A DNA stretch of 64,000 nt from Neoscytalidium dimidiatum (lineage: Eukaryota > Ascomycota > Dothideomycetes > Botryosphaeriales > Botryosphaeriaceae), in contig CM074704.1 in the NCBI GenBank assembly GCA_037367355.1, positions 1,860,001-1,924,000 of the forward strand, in the 5' to 3' direction. The notes under the pieces are model-generated. The model was not told the origin of the DNA. It worked only from the letters and a program-made list of their open reading frames with translations, and searched no databases. Shown piece by piece: positions 24,091 to 36,182 of this stretch. Positions within the stretch are counted from its first letter, which is position 1; each line of letters begins with the position of its first letter. The translations under genes and the position numbers were made by a program.

Positions 24091-26557
24091 ATGGCGCCGC
24101 AGCCCGCTATCAATGCTGCAGACATCTCTGATGCCGCTCGCAGGAGCTTACTGCTGCTGCTCGAAGGCGTAAGTAAGACTCCCTCGATACCGTCTATACG
24201 CGACACGTGCTGATGATGGTAACTGCCTGCTCGATAGATCCGCGGCAAGAAGAACTTGGTCTTCGAGAAGGCTCTATCCGGTCCCCTAAATTCGCTTCTT
24301 AAATTCTCAACTCTCCAGGAGTATGGTGTCGACAAACCTTTCTTTTTGGAGAATGGCAATGTCGATTCTTCTCAACGCAATGTCGTCTTCATTGCTCGAG
24401 GCGACAAGGCCAAAACCGTCCTCACCATAGCCGGTACGTGTCTGGAACACTGGGCAGTAAGGATGCTTCTTGTTGTCTTTAAATCCTCCTTTCCTTACCC
24501 ACATTCGAACTGTATTCATACGGGAACATAAGAGGTTACGAGGAGAAATCCCACTTGTCGTGATCAAGCGTTTCCCTAAATAAAACAATGCATTCTTTAT
24601 CTTCGTGCTCTCCAAACGGAAGCATATTAGCCAGGTAGACCTCGTTCCGTGGTTGCCTGGTCAGTCGCCTTCCCAGAGCGATGTTGTATAGCAAGCATTA
24701 GCCCAGGGGCACTCCAGTCTGGTGCTTCTTCAACAGGCGGAGAGCACGATATTCAATGCTGACATTTATTGTGTATGCAGAGCAAATAAAGAAGCTTCGA
24801 CACAATGGCATGGTGGATCATGAATTCTCCGTTTTCTGGGTACCGCGAAGGACCCTCGTGTCTGATCAAGTGCTGGAGGAAGCCGGTGTGTTGGGAGAGG
24901 TTAATGTGGCAGAATGGCCGCTTAACTTCGTACCTTTATCCGATGACCTTCTTTCTTTGGAACTGGAAGATTCGATAACAGACCTTTACGTGGTATGTAT
25001 TTTCATTATTTTGGCGAGCTCTTGTCCTAACGACCAAGACAGCGCAAGGATCCGACTCCTACTTTCCTAGCGGCACGGGCTCTCATGCAATTACAACAGC
25101 AGCATGGCCTCTTCCCACGGATAGTAGGAAAAGGTGACAACGCCCGCCGCCTGGCGGACTCACTCATTCGCATGCGAACGGAAGTTGTGGCTGGTTCAGG
25201 TTCCACCACGGAGTCGCCGTTGGGATTGACTCCAAGCAATATCTTGGACAGCCTGATCATCATCGATCGGGAGGTTGACTTCCCTACAGCACTTATGACT
25301 CAATTAACCTACGAGGGACTTCTGGATGAGGAGTTCCATATCCAGTCAAATCAAATTGAGGTTGACTCATCCGTCGTTGGAACTGCAGGAGCTGGTACCT
25401 CACAAGGTGGAGCTTCGTCGTCGGCTGCGCCTTTGAGGAGAAAAATACCCCTTGACCCTTCAGATACCCTGTACAGCACCCTTCGAGATACCAATTTTGC
25501 AACCGTCGGCCCGCTACTCAATAAGGTGGCCCGACGCCTCCAGTCATCGTACGAAAACCGCAACATCCAACAGAAGACGACCTCGGAACTTCGAGAGTTC
25601 GTCACAAAGCTCCCGGGATTCCAGCAAGAACAAACCTCGCTCAAGCTACACACCAATCTCGCTGAGGAAATCATCAAGCACACGCGCTCTGATATTTTCT
25701 CCCGCGTGCTTGAGGTCCAGCAAAACCTGGCCGCCGGCGCAGACCCGAGTAGCCAACACGACAACATCGATGAACTCATCTCGCGGGGCGTCAAGATCGA
25801 AACCATCCTCCGTCTCCTCTGCCTTGAGAGCTCGCTTCACGGTGGTATCCGGCCCCGTGATCTCGAAAATTTCAAGCGTGCCGTCCTCCACGGTTACGGC
25901 CATCAGCACCTCCTGACTCTCACATCTCTCGAGAAAGCGGGCCTACTCGGTCCCCGTAGCGGTGGTCTGGGCGTTGGCGCGAACCTTGGTGGCGGTCCCC
26001 GCACCAACACAGTGACGAACTACAATTCCGTGCGCCGCTCGCTCTCCCTCATCGTCGACGAGGTCAACGAAGCCGAGCCTGACGACATCGCTTACGTTTT
26101 CTCCGGCTATGCTCCACTCTCCGTCCGTCTAGTGCAATGCGTCCTGCAGAAGGACTATATCAACGCACTGGCCTCGGCCCGTCCGAACAATGCCACACAA
26201 GGCCAGCAACAGGCCTCAGGCGCTCTTGCCAATGCTCAAGGCTGGCGTCCGTTCGAGGACGTGTTGAGGTACGTCCGCGGAGCCACGGTGGATGAAGTGC
26301 AGGCAGGAGAGGAGAAGGCTGTTAGGGCAAGGCAACTGCTCAATGGCAGTGGCGCGGGCGGCGAGGGCAAGACGGTTGTCGTATTTTTCCTTGGTGGCGT
26401 CACGAGGGCCGAGGCTTCGGCGCTGAGGTTCGTGGCGAAGACTTTGGCGGACGAGGGAAGGGGCCGGAGGTTGGTCGTCGCGACGACTAGCGTGATTAAT
26501 GGCGATAAGGTGGTGGGAAGTGCGGTTGAGAAGGGGACGTTGGGGGGTAGTGCTTGA
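24091..26557 (+). CDS. VPS33: Vacuolar sorting protein VPS33 (Sec1/Munc18 family)
   Basis: Four exons (24091-24168, 24238-24433, 24781-24992, 25043-26557) give 666 residues, near the usual size for this family. Family landmarks include GKKNLVFEKALSGPL, FIARGDKAKTVLTIAEQIKK, LDSLIIIDREVDFPTALMTQLTYEGLLDE (the Sec1 signature), DIFSRVLEVQQNLAAG, and KTVVVFFLGGVTRAEASALRF near the end. VPS33 is the SM-protein subunit of the HOPS and CORVET tethers and templates SNARE assembly at vacuole/endosome membranes. The second intron (24434-24780) is 347 bp, much longer than its neighbours, and contains no convincing coding exon. Confidence 0.95.
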
Positions 26558-27515
26558 GATGAACGGTCACTAGGCTTTGTAAATCTACAGTTGGGCATGT
26601 TTGGCTTCTGTATTGCTTTGGCACAGCTACGGTCAGGGTCCAGGGCAAATCCGCGGTTCCTGCATCTAATCTCAACCAGGCTTCGACCAGGAAAATGTAA
26701 AGTACATCGAGCTTAGAATGTTCTTTCCTTGCTGCCTTCTCTCCAGAAGTCAAGCACTACACACTCTCCATTAAATACTTCGGCTTTGAATCAAGCCTAT
26801 CGTAAACCTATGCGCGGCCCTAATGAAACTTTTATTGCTTACTCATTTCAACTGCTTAGAAAGTGTACAGCTTTCTAAGGGGTTTGTGGTCCTTCCGGCC
26901 GTTGCAATCGCCGCCTTGATATTTACCTTATTTACGGCTTACCACCCAAGTATATGACTGTGACTTTGCTAAACTCGAAAGCAGCGAGCAAATTTGCTAG
27001 TCTTGAAAACAAGTTGGAGAATTGGAAAGGGAAAATTGTCCTTAAAAGAGCGTTTGGCCGTCTTAAGAGCAATTTTGCGGACGTTAGGAACAAGAAAGCA
27101 TCTACTGAGAGCGAGCTTAATACTATTGTGGCGATATTCGATGCCATAGCCGCTACAATCACCAGTATGTTACAGCAGATGGAGGATACTAAGAGCATAC
27201 TAAAAATGACTTGCGGCTTGCTGAAATAATCTATACAGGCAATGGAGGTATCGAGAGCATCATCAGGCGGGCCAAAGTGAGAATTAGATAGAAAAAGGTT
27301 GCATATGGTAACGACCAGTCACTATCCACACGCCATGACCAGTCAAATCAGTCGTCCGTACGAAAACGTCTATAAAACCCGACGATACTCATGTTCACAC
27401 GACTGCCTCAATTACGCCCGCGCACTTCTTGCATATTATATCATGATGAAATAAATTCGCAACAACTCGTCGAGATAAATACAACCAAGAAAGAAACCCC
27501 ATCTCCCAGCCTCTC
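26558..27515. other. Intergenic with one tentative small ORF
   Basis: About 0.95 kb between the convergent VPS33 gene and the Ser-rich gene. It is AT-richer than its surroundings and contains the small ORF listed at 26954-27229. Confidence 0.5.
26954..27229 (+). CDS. Tentative 91-residue helical ORF
   Basis: ATG-initiated, intronless frame of 91 residues rich in Lys, Ala, Ser and Leu. The spacing of hydrophobic residues suggests two amphipathic helices (ASKFASLENKLENWKGKIVL and IVAIFDAIAATITSMLQQME). Base composition is AT-rich compared with both neighbours. I recognise no family and see no promoter. It may be an orphan gene, a remnant of a larger coiled-coil protein, or chance. Confidence 0.3.
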   Translation: MTVTLLNSKAASKFASLENKLENWKGKIVLKRAFGRLKSNFADVRNKKASTESELNTIVAIFDAIAATITSMLQQMEDTKSILKMTCGLLK

Positions 27516-28193
27516 TCACATCACCATCGGCGCCCCCGCCAACCTCGCTCCATCCGCCCACGCCAAGCCACCGCCATGCCCGTCAAACTTCATCCACATG
27601 AACGAGTCCCTCTTCGTGCGCAGCGCGTCCCTCGGCTTCGTCTCGACGTCCTCCTCCGCCTTCTTGCCCTCTTCCTCGTCGGGCAGGAAGAACAGAGAAT
27701 CCAGCGCTAAGCTCTTCGCCCAGGTCTCGCGCCTGCGGCGGCGCGTGCGCCGCTTCGCCGCGACGTCGGGCAGGTCGGACGGCAGGTCCTCGGACGTCGG
27801 CGTCGAGGGGCCGAACGTGTCGAGCGTGCTGGTCGAGGCGCCAGCCGCCAGGGTCGGGTTCCAGGAGGATGAAGAGGAGGAGGAAGAAGAAGAAGAAGAA
27901 GAAGAAGAAGTGCCGGGTGAGGAGGGTGCGGTGGAGGGCCGCGGCGCGATGGCCGGGTCGACCATGCGCGCGGGCGGTAGCAGCTCGATGGACTCTTCGA
28001 GCAGCATGTCGTCGGCGGGCAGGAGGGAGTAGACGGAGCGGCTGTGCGGCGCGTGGTGGCAGGGGACGCTGCCCACGCAGGCCATGGGTGCTTTGGCTGT
28101 GGCGCGGACGGAGGGATGGGTGCCCTTGATGCCGGTTCGCCGCTTGAGCGGGCGGACCAGGGCGCGGAGGTGGTAGCGGACGGTGTGCCGCAT
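27516..28193 (-). CDS. Hypothetical protein with poly-Ser tract
   Basis: Single-exon frame of 225 residues. It opens with a basic segment (MRHTVRYHLRALVRPLKRRTG), then a His/Cys-containing part, a run of about 15 Ser encoded by TCT/TCC repeats near residues 94-110, a basic RRTRRRRR block, and a C-terminus with an acidic DEEEGKKAEEDVE stretch. It is mostly predicted to be disordered. I do not recognise the family. Coding is supported by the length, the ATG and the absence of a better frame. The strongly GC-rich DNA also opens other frames, so the exact limits are uncertain. Confidence 0.5.
   Translation of the reverse strand: MRHTVRYHLRALVRPLKRRTGIKGTHPSVRATAKAPMACVGSVPCHHAPHSRSVYSLLPADDMLLEESIELLPPARMVDPAIAPRPSTAPSSPGTSSSSSSSSSSSSSSSWNPTLAAGASTSTLDTFGPSTPTSEDLPSDLPDVAAKRRTRRRRRETWAKSLALDSLFFLPDEEEGKKAEEDVETKPRDALRTKRDSFMWMKFDGHGGGLAWADGARLAGAPMVM
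27868..27911. repeat. GAA/GAG trinucleotide tract (poly-Ser on minus strand)
   Basis: Purine-rich GAGGAGGAAGAAGAAGAA-type run inside the hypothetical Ser-rich gene. It reads as Ser codons on the minus strand and would be length-variable. Confidence 0.8.
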
Positions 28194-29803
28194 TGTTATT
28201 TGTGTTTTTGTGACTTGTGGGTGTGGTGCGTGCCGGGTGACTGGGTAGTGTCTGGCTCGGGAGGCTCTGCGGTTGGGGAAAAGAGGGGATGAAGGGTGGG
28301 ACTTTTTTTTTTTTTTGGCTTGTGAAAAGAGTGAGGTCCCACGCGCTTCTTGTGCGGCTCAGAAAAGAGTGAATGGAGTGAGGAGAAAGGGATAGGCGGC
28401 AGAGATGAGACGGTGTCTGCATGTGCCCATTTGCTGCCTATGTACTGTTGCACAGCTGGGCCTGCAGTACTTCATTTTTCTACTCGGTGTTTCGAATCAA
28501 CGGGGGAGTCTGCTCGATGCACCTCGGGATGGGAGAAACAGATTTGGGGAAACATGGAGAAACATCCTAATGCGCGCAAGATAGGTTCGCGTGACTGGTG
28601 TAGAGGGGGTCCCCAGCCGTTATCACGCATAGGTAAGACGACGGTTGGAAATGGGACCGTTGCAGGCCGTAGTGAAGGCGTTCGTAGTTGGTTGATTGTT
28701 ACCTCGGACGACTGAATAGAGAGAGAGGTGCTGATAAACCTCAAACAGCAGGCTTGAAGTCAAACAGCAGGAGAGAGCGAGAAGAGTAATGGTCAGCGAC
28801 AGTAGGTGGAGAGAGATCTGCGCCTTGCAGGGAAGATGCTCGTCTAATGCCGGCCGTTGAAAACAGAAACAAGGTTAGGAGGGAGATCGACCACACCTCA
28901 GGGCCTTAAAAAGCATAAACCTTCGCTCTAAGCGTCTCGCCATGTGAAGATACCGAGGAACTGAACGACACCACGAACGCGAAAGTTTCCCACAGACATT
29001 TTAAGGAGTAAGTATTTCCTTCTTCTAAAATGAAAGAGCAATACGTGACACTCAATGGCTCTGATCATCCTCGAGTGCTGAGCAAAATGTAGTGTGTTGT
29101 TAACGGCTGATCGACTTGCTCGTCAGCGAGCCTCGGAACTTCATCGTGGTTGTCGCAGAATATGGAGTGGAGGACGCAGGATGAAACACTGAAGGGAAGA
29201 GGAGACAGCCAGGCCTCAGGTCGTACCAAGCCGGGTGCACCTCGGTGAAAAAGGCCGTGAGCGAGGAGATTAGCGGCACTTGGGTGGGCGCACAGGCACG
29301 AGGGCTACTGATGTGGTGTTGCAGTGTTGTCGGTGTTGAGACGGCCGACTGCCTTTTTTTCATCACGGTGTCCACGGCACCCATACCCGGCGAACGACGG
29401 CCCCCGACGAACCCTGGGCTGCGGCTGAGGCCCGGAAGCTCAAGTCCGAAAAGGCCGGCGCCAGGGCGCTTAGTATGACGTGGAGAGCTTGAGGTCTGTT
29501 CCTGCCGCTCTGCTTACCAAAGATTCTAGCCAGTGACCCAGCTACTTCTCTTCGGACACACATTCGACACTCCGTACGGCACCACCGCTCTCCTCCCGCT
29601 TCAGGACACCATCGCCTCATTCCTCAACACCAATGGACGCGTAACCGCTGCTTTCTAATCAATCCCGCAACCGCCGCTCTTCCTTGACCTTCCGCATCTG
29701 CTGCTCCGCCCTGGTCCTCGCTTGAATACCCCCGACACATCCGTTGCCTGGAGGCATCAACGAACGTTGCCTGCGCCGCTACCTTTTCCTTCTCCGCGCC
29801 GCC
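28194..29803. other. Intergenic, divergent promoter region
   Basis: About 1.6 kb between the divergent Ser-rich gene and TVP38. It contains a T-run at about 28304-28316. ORFs on both strands lack recognisable features. The last 300 bp are C/T-rich, as in a 5' leader. Confidence 0.5.
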
Positions 29804-31080
29804 ATGAGCAGGAACTCGCCCGACTTCGACGCGCGCGCGCTCGCCCTACCCGTCGATCCGCCGCCAGAAGAACAAAGACGCACCTCTCTTAACACCGCCG
29901 CAACACCAGCATGGCGACGGCGCTCCTCATCCGCAGCGCGTGGCTCGCTAGCATCGAGCGCCGGCCGCCGCGGAGCTATTTGGCGCATGCGGAAGAACGC
30001 GGCTAACTTGCAAAAACACGGACTGAAACTGTACAAGCGGTTGACCCCGGTACAACGCGTGCTGCTGGTGCTGGCAGGCCTCACCTCCTTCGTGTTGAGC
30101 ATCCTTTTCCTGGTCTACAATGAACACATCTTCAAGTACTGGCTGGCCCCAGTAGCCAAGAAGTGGCGCGACATCCCCGCCGGCTGGCTGATTCTGTGGT
30201 CCATGACCTTTGTCGTGAGCTTCCCCCCGCTCATCGGCTATTCGACTTGCGTGACGCTGGCCGGCTTCGTTTTCGGATTTCCTTATGGGTGTGTGAACCC
30301 CCCCCCCTCTGTCCATCATCGTACCATACCGACCATCCTGCTAACCCCGCCCCCCTCCGCAGCTGGTTCATCGTCGCCTCGGCCACCGTCTTCGGCAGCA
30401 CGGCCGCCTTCCTCGCCACGCGCGTCGTCCTGCACCGCTTCGTGTCGCGCCTGATCGCCAACGACCCGCGCTTCGCGGCGCTGGCGCTCACGCTCAAGCA
30501 CGACGGCATCAAGCTCCTGATCATGATCCGGCTGTGCCCGCTCCCCTACTCGCTCTCCAACGGCGCCATCGCCACCTTCCCGACCGTGCACTGGGCCTCC
30601 TTCATGCTCGCCGGCGCCATCGCCTCCCCCAAGCTCCTGCTGCACGTCTTCGTCGGCGCTAAGATCGGCGAGCTGGCCGAGAAGGGCGAGCAGATGGACG
30701 CCAAGACCAAGGCCATCTCGTACGTCTCCATCATCATCGGCCTCGTCGCAGGCCTCGTCACCGGCTACGTCATGTACTGGCAGACGAAGGCCCGCGCCAA
30801 GGAGCTGGAGGCTCAGGAGAGGGAGGGCGTGCGCAGGCGCAGCACGGATGAGATTGCACGCGAGTATGCGGACGATCCGGAGGCCGGGTTGGCGGCGGAG
30901 GTGCTGAGGGAGGAGGAGGATGATATCAGCTTGCACATGGATGTCGCGGATTTGGGGCATTATAGGGATGAGAGTCCGAGTGGGCGCGACAGTGACGGTG
31001 ATGAGCCGTATGACGACGACGCGCCGGATGTAGTGTTTGATGTTGGGGATGGGGAGTCGCAGGACGGGGATAGGAAATGA
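29804..31080 (+). CDS. TVP38: TVP38/TMEM64 family Golgi membrane protein
   Basis: Two exons (29804-30288, 30363-31080) give 400 residues. After a disordered basic N-terminus there is a first membrane helix (VQRVLLVLAGLTSFVLSILF). The SNARE-associated/VTT domain follows: WSMTFVVSFPPLIGYSTCV, GFVFGFPYGWFIVASATVFG, KLLIMIRLCPLPYSLSNGAI, MLAGAIASPKLLLHVFVG, and a last helix (ISYVSIIIGLVAGLVTGYVM). The C-terminus is acidic. Members sit in the Golgi/endosomal membranes; the VTT fold is linked to lipid scrambling in relatives, which is only inferred here. An upstream in-frame non-ATG extension was rejected in favour of the ATG at 29804. The intron has a C10 run. Confidence 0.92.
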
Positions 31081-31548
31081 GGAGCATGACTGGAAGATGG
31101 GGATGGATGGAGAAGAAGAAGAGAAGAGAAAAAATAGAACTTTCGCTACTCCTCGCGGTTTTTTTTTTCTGGTTCCTTTGGCGTTTTGACCGTACAGGCA
31201 TTTTTGGGTAAGGGAGCGGGCCAAGGGAAGGAAGACACCGGCGACTTGCGCTCTTGTATCGGGAAGCTTACGTTCACCTGTATGATGTTCATGACAACTA
31301 GGAATTCTCCGGTAGAGCACTTAGAGAAAGAGAGAAAAAAAAAATCTCATAAGTTCTCTGATCCACCTTTGACCAACCCCGGAAGCTGCAAAGATATAAG
31401 CCGTGTACTTCGTTTCTCTCGTCCTCCAGCCGCTCGACGCGCATAGGGTATAATAATCCGCACAATCCTGACCAGACATCACCAATCCAAACCCACCCCA
31501 TCCAGCCCAGCCCCCCTTCCCTCCCTCTTCCCTCGTAAAAATCAAAGC
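31081..31548. other. Intergenic, convergent 3' ends
   Basis: Spacer of about 470 bp between the 3' ends of TVP38 and the small hypothetical gene. It has A- and T-runs at about 31128 and 31160; no gene seen. Confidence 0.6.
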
Positions 31549-31955
31549 TTACTCCCAAGCATCAAACCCCTCCTCGTCCCCACCCACCGCCCGCCCAACC
31601 CTCTCCCTCAACGCCCTCAGCTCCGCCAACAATCCGCCCGCACCCGCACCACCGTTGCTGTCTCCCTTGAACACCGCGTGCAGCGCTAGCAGGTCCTTTG
31701 CGCGCTGGAGGTCCGGATCGTTCTTCTCGCCGTCCGCTTTCGCGGCGTCGGTCGCGTCGGGCGTTTGCTGCCGCGCTGCGGATGATGCGCTGGCGGATAC
31801 GAGGGCGAGGGCGGCGGAGGGGTCCTGTGGAGGGAGAAGGATTATATTAGTGGCTAAGGGTGGGAGGGAGGGCCAAAGGAGCGTTGGGGGAAGCAAGGGA
31901 GGCTTACGCAGACACGGAGGGAGGTTAGGTCGGAGAGGACTTCGGCGATTTGCAT
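31549..31955 (-). CDS. Small hypothetical helical protein
   Basis: Exons 31955-31908 and 31824-31549 join in phase (GTAAGC..CCACAG) and encode 107 residues. The sequence opens MQIAEVLSDLTSLRVCDPSA, has a low-complexity Ala/Ser/Asp middle, and then the helix PDLQRAKDLLALHAVF and a second helix LLAELRALRERVGRAV, ending EEGFDAWE. The size and two-helix shape suggest a small complex subunit, but I cannot name it. The splice phase and the sensible start support a real gene. Confidence 0.62.
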
Positions 31956-32946
31956 GGCGATATTGGTGGGGGCGGGCCTGTGTGGTCGGGGCGGGTTTAT
32001 GACGGTGCGGTACTTGAGAGCCGGGGCGTGGTTGCTTTTGGTGCGCGGAGGGGCGTGATCGGGTTGTGGGCGCTGCCCTTGCTGTAGTGGTGATTGTAGG
32101 TGATTGGACGGTGGTGCTGTGCGCGGAAAGGCGACGACGCTGATAGTACGGGCTTGTGCTCGGAAGCGGTCGTCCCAGTGTGGACCGGATGTGAAGGAGC
32201 TAGCGGAACCGGGCGAGATGCTGGAGGAGGTGCCGGGAGGAGTTCTAGCGGTGATGATGTTATGGGTGGGTGATCGGCGAGGCGGGGTGGGTGAGCTTAG
32301 GTGGGAGCCTTTTTTCTCGAAGCTTGAGGGAACCCTGTTGCGTCATCGCGTCTGTGCATGTGCAGACATACGTACTGCATGCTGAAGCCTAGTTAATCGG
32401 ACCCGCCGATCTGTTAGGTAAAATGTGCGGCTACTGATCAATTGCTGCTGTAGAAAAGTGTAAGAGAAGAGGCGAACATCTTTTCCTAGCTACGCGCGAC
32501 TGGCGCGTGGACTGCAGAATTGCCTGTTCCGGCAATGTTCACTAACTTACCAAGGCAGGTATTGGGTAATCTTCAGGGCCCATGGCGATCTAATCTAAAT
32601 GACTCAGGTATAAGATACCATAAGAACCCCTTCGCAGATTGCGTGGGGTAATATTATGGGCTGCGGACTCTGACGTTCATGCGGATCTCATTCCAGGCGC
32701 TCTTCTGGGAATGATAACGCTGTCATACCTATGAATTACGCCTGCGCACACAGATCGTCAAGATCCAATCTGGGAGTCATGCAAGCACCAGAACGAATAA
32801 CAACAACAACAGCACTTTTCAAGCTACTCCACCAGAGATTCTACAACGCGAAAAAGAAGCCCAATCCTCCCCCCCACGCCACGAATGCAGCTCCACCACT
32901 TCCCCTCTCTTCACGTAAGCCCCTTACACCCGCTGCTCCCCCAACC
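31956..32946. other. Intergenic
   Basis: About 1 kb between the start of the small hypothetical gene and the 3' end of VPS53, both on the minus strand. No supported gene; the plus-strand ORF through 32731-33588 is the antisense shadow of VPS53. Confidence 0.5.
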
Positions 32947-35616
32947 CTAATCCCCCAGTCCAGTCCCCGTCCTCGCAAACCTGCCGAAACTGCCAACATC
33001 CCTCTTGAAAAACTTCCCGATATTCTTCAAATTCTCATTCAGATTACCCGCCGCAACCCCGACACCCACGCCCTCGCCACCCTGCCCCGTCCCCCTCTCC
33101 GCCGCCACCATCGCGGGTATGACATTACCCGCACCGACCGGCCCCGTGACGCCGAACCGATCGACGCCGTCCCTCGCCGCGCTCATGATGCCAGACGCGA
33201 AGGTCGCAGGATCGAAGCCGCCGCCCCTACCGCCGATGCCGCCGATGCCGGCGAGCGGACCGGCGCTGGAGCCTGCGCCGCCGAGGGCGGGCGTGCCGGA
33301 GCCGATGGAGAGCGGGGTGAGCAGGGCGCTCTGGAGGGGCAGCTGCGCGTGGGCGGGCGACTGGCGGTGGGCGTTGAAGAGGTCGACGAGGGCGGCCTGC
33401 TCGCTTTTGCGGATGCCCTTCAGGTCCAGGATCTTGCGGAAGTTGGTATCGGAGCGGTCGGCGATGTGGATGAGGTACGCTTGCACGAGGGCCTCGGGTG
33501 GGGAAGGGCGGACTTGGAGAGTTTTGAGGAGCGGGTCGAGCTTGGAAAGGGATTGATTGACGCGTTTGACGAAGCTATTCATTGTTAGTGGGACGTTTCT
33601 GAGGCTGTTTGGGGGGGGGGGGGAATAGAGAATTTAACTTACGCGGCTGGTGGTTGTGCCCCTGGGTCCTCGCTATTGATTGTTGAGAGCTCCGTGAAAC
33701 CCTTCTTCAGTACGTACGAGTCCAGGAGCATCTGCTCAGCGCCAACCTCTGAGACTGGTCGGCACTGCACAATGCTGAGGATGTAGGTATTGACCACAGC
33801 ATCGATCAGGTTGTCCAGGAAAGATCGTGCGTACGTCGGCTTATGCAGGTATTTCAGAATCTCTGCAGCCCGCTCCTTGATCTGTCGAAGGAGTTCGCCG
33901 ACGTAAGTAGACTGATCGCCCACACTTTCGAGCTTGCTCCAAGGGAAGTTCCGCATCTCTCGCCATCCCTGTTCGCAGTCGATTTCTACCTTACGGACGA
34001 GAGCCCGGACGGAAGAGCCAGCGATGCCCATGAACTGGTCGGCTTGACCTTGCAGATCCACCTTATCCTTGTACTCTTCGTCAATCTTGCTCTTCAGTTT
34101 CTCTTCCAATTGATTGCACGTCGAATAGCAATAATCGGCCGTGTTGAGAATAAGTATTATATCTTCAATCGAGGTCTTCTCTGCGAGGAAATAGAAAAGC
34201 ACTTCCTTGGCGTACGCGTCAAGATGTCGAGCAAATGTTCTTGACAGCTCCAGTAATCTGATGCCCGTCGACAACTTAGCACACTGTGCCATCGCCGTTC
34301 GGTAGAAGTGGAAAAGTTCGGTGGAGGAGTGGATAACTGATTGTGGTGAGAACTCTTCATCGGCGTTCCGTAGCGGCTGTTGCCTGTATTTTGGCATCAA
34401 CGCAGCAAGTTGTTTGTCCTGCGATTCCACCCAAAGGCTCATGTACGGCTCGAATGCTTCCGAAATGGCTTGTCTGAAGGAAGTCTGACTATCCTCCCTG
34501 GAGACGATGGTATCCATAGAGGAGCGGGATTCATTCGAGAAACGTCGCTCTAGACTGTGTTCAAAGTCGAGGGTTTCCTGCAGACATGACAACAGAAGGT
34601 TCACATCCAGTGACTGGCCAGTCTGTCTCATGGTCCGCTGCAGTATGCCTTTGAAGTCGTCCCTCGTGCCCTCGCAGAATGCGTTGGCCAGCATTTCATT
34701 CACCCTCCAATGCGGCGGGAAGAGTACAGCGTGCTCACTATCGTACGTCTTCAACATGCGGTTGAACCACGAGTACCGCCGCGAAATATTGTCTAGCGAA
34801 CCGGCCTCGTCGTTGCCGCGGAAGACCTGCCGGTACTCGCGCAGCTGTGTGTTGCAGTACCAATTGACGAGCCGGGTCCGCGCATGCTCGCCAAGCGCAT
34901 CCATGACCATGCACGCCTCAGCCAGCATACCGCGCCGCTGCGCCACCTCTCCCTTCGCGAAGGTGACCTCGAAGTCCTCGCATATCTGTTCGAGCAGCTC
35001 GCGCTGCAGGTCGGCGACGTTGCGGCTGAGGGTGGCGATCTGGTCGATGGAGCGGTAGGTCTTGAAGTGGGCGACGAGCTGGATGACGGCCTGCAGCAGC
35101 TGGGCGCACTCGCGGTACTGGCGGGTCTTGCTGAGGCCGCGCAGCTGCTCGTAGGCCGTCGTGAGCATCTGCAGGCGCTTCAGCGCCGTCATCGACAGCG
35201 TCAGGTTGCGCTTCGTGTTGTCGAGCCGCTTGATGTCGGCCGTCATGTCGGTGATGGCCTGCTCGGTGCGCACCGCGCGGTCGCGCACATCCTCGATCTT
35301 GCGGAACAGCTCGTCTAGCTCCTGCTTCGCGTTCTGGATGTGGCGCACGCTCTCGGCGTCCGAGATGCTCTGCTGGCCGACCACCTCGGCGATGTCCTCG
35401 TCCAGGTCATATTCGTAGTCGCGAAGGGCGGCGGCGGTGGGCTGGATGGACGAGAGGGTCGACGGATGCGAGAAGATCTGGTTGAGGTGGTCGATGGGGT
35501 TGTAGTCGGCTGGCAAGCGGCATCAGAAGGGCTCAGTTCTTCGGGCGGGAGCGTGGAGGGGCAGAAGGTGGGCTACCGGAATCCAGCGACGCTGACGTTG
35601 CTGCAGTCGCCGACAT
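32947..35616 (-). CDS. VPS53: GARP complex subunit VPS53
   Basis: Three exons (35616-35577, 35509-33643, 33574-32947) give 844 residues. The N-terminus MSATAATSASLDSADYNPIDHL and the following HPSTLSSIQPTAAALRDYEYDLDEDI are typical. A coiled-coil segment follows (residues about 50-120, the Vps53 N domain). Then come YRSIDQIATLSRNVADLQRELLEQI, YSWFNRMLKTYDSEHAVLFP and EDIILILNTADYCYSTCNQLEEKLK. VPS53 is a core of the GARP tether that receives endosome-derived vesicles at the trans-Golgi. The start was chosen because a GTAGCC intron joins a short first exon in phase to the conserved DYNPIDHL. The last intron carries an unusual C13 run. The C-terminal 100 residues are Gly/Ala-rich. Confidence 0.95.
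33611..33623 (-). repeat. Homopolymer C13 tract inside VPS53 intron
   Basis: Thirteen G on the plus strand, C on the sense strand, located about 35 bases before the acceptor of the second VPS53 intron. It probably serves as part of the pyrimidine tract and should be length-variable. Confidence 0.85.
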
Positions 35617-36182
35617 GAAGTCAGTCTACGATCGCATTGACTAAACGCAGAAAGTCGCGGACCTTTGGCGGGCGGGGCGGTGGAGGGGTTTGGCAGATCC
35701 TGGGCTCGTGCGACTCTGTATGGCCCTGGGGCGGCGTGCTACCGTGGTTTCTTGGAGGTTGACGTCGCGGGAGTGCAGCCAATTCCGGGGTTGTTGCATG
35801 GAGCTGGAGCAGGGGACCGCGCTAGGTAGTTAGCTGCCACGTCCGCGTCAAAGCTCCCCCAATTCGGCACTCCTCCCGCCAATCCTTCGCATATGAACCA
35901 GAATTTCATAGTGTGCAGAGCAATTGAAGCTTTGAATACGATCGCTGAGACCTGTCCATCAGGAGCCCGCCCGAGGACTGTCCGTCTATCTACCATTTGT
36001 TACACATAACACATGCAGTCGTTATCCATGGAGATGTGCCCCAAATATCCAACGCTGAACACCGCCCGAAATCCAAAAGGAGATGGTTAACTCCAAGTTG
36101 CCGATACTATTCTTGAACCATGGCCGTCTCGTGAATAAGTAATAGGCAGTGCCAGCCGCCAGAATTGCCCGGCATTAGATTT
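35617..36182. other. Intergenic
   Basis: About 570 bp upstream of VPS53 and downstream of the chitinase gene. No gene or repeat seen. Confidence 0.55.

Noticed and set aside
30316..31320. 334-codon minus-strand ORF antisense to TVP38
   Set aside because: Mirrors the TVP38 coding exon and lacks recognisable features.
32731..33588. 285-codon plus-strand ORF antisense to VPS53
   Set aside because: Low-complexity and opposite to a conserved VPS53 exon.
24091..35616. VPS33, TVP38 and VPS53 as a functional trafficking cluster
   Set aside because: All act in endosome/Golgi traffic but are interleaved with unrelated genes on both strands; chance proximity is simpler.
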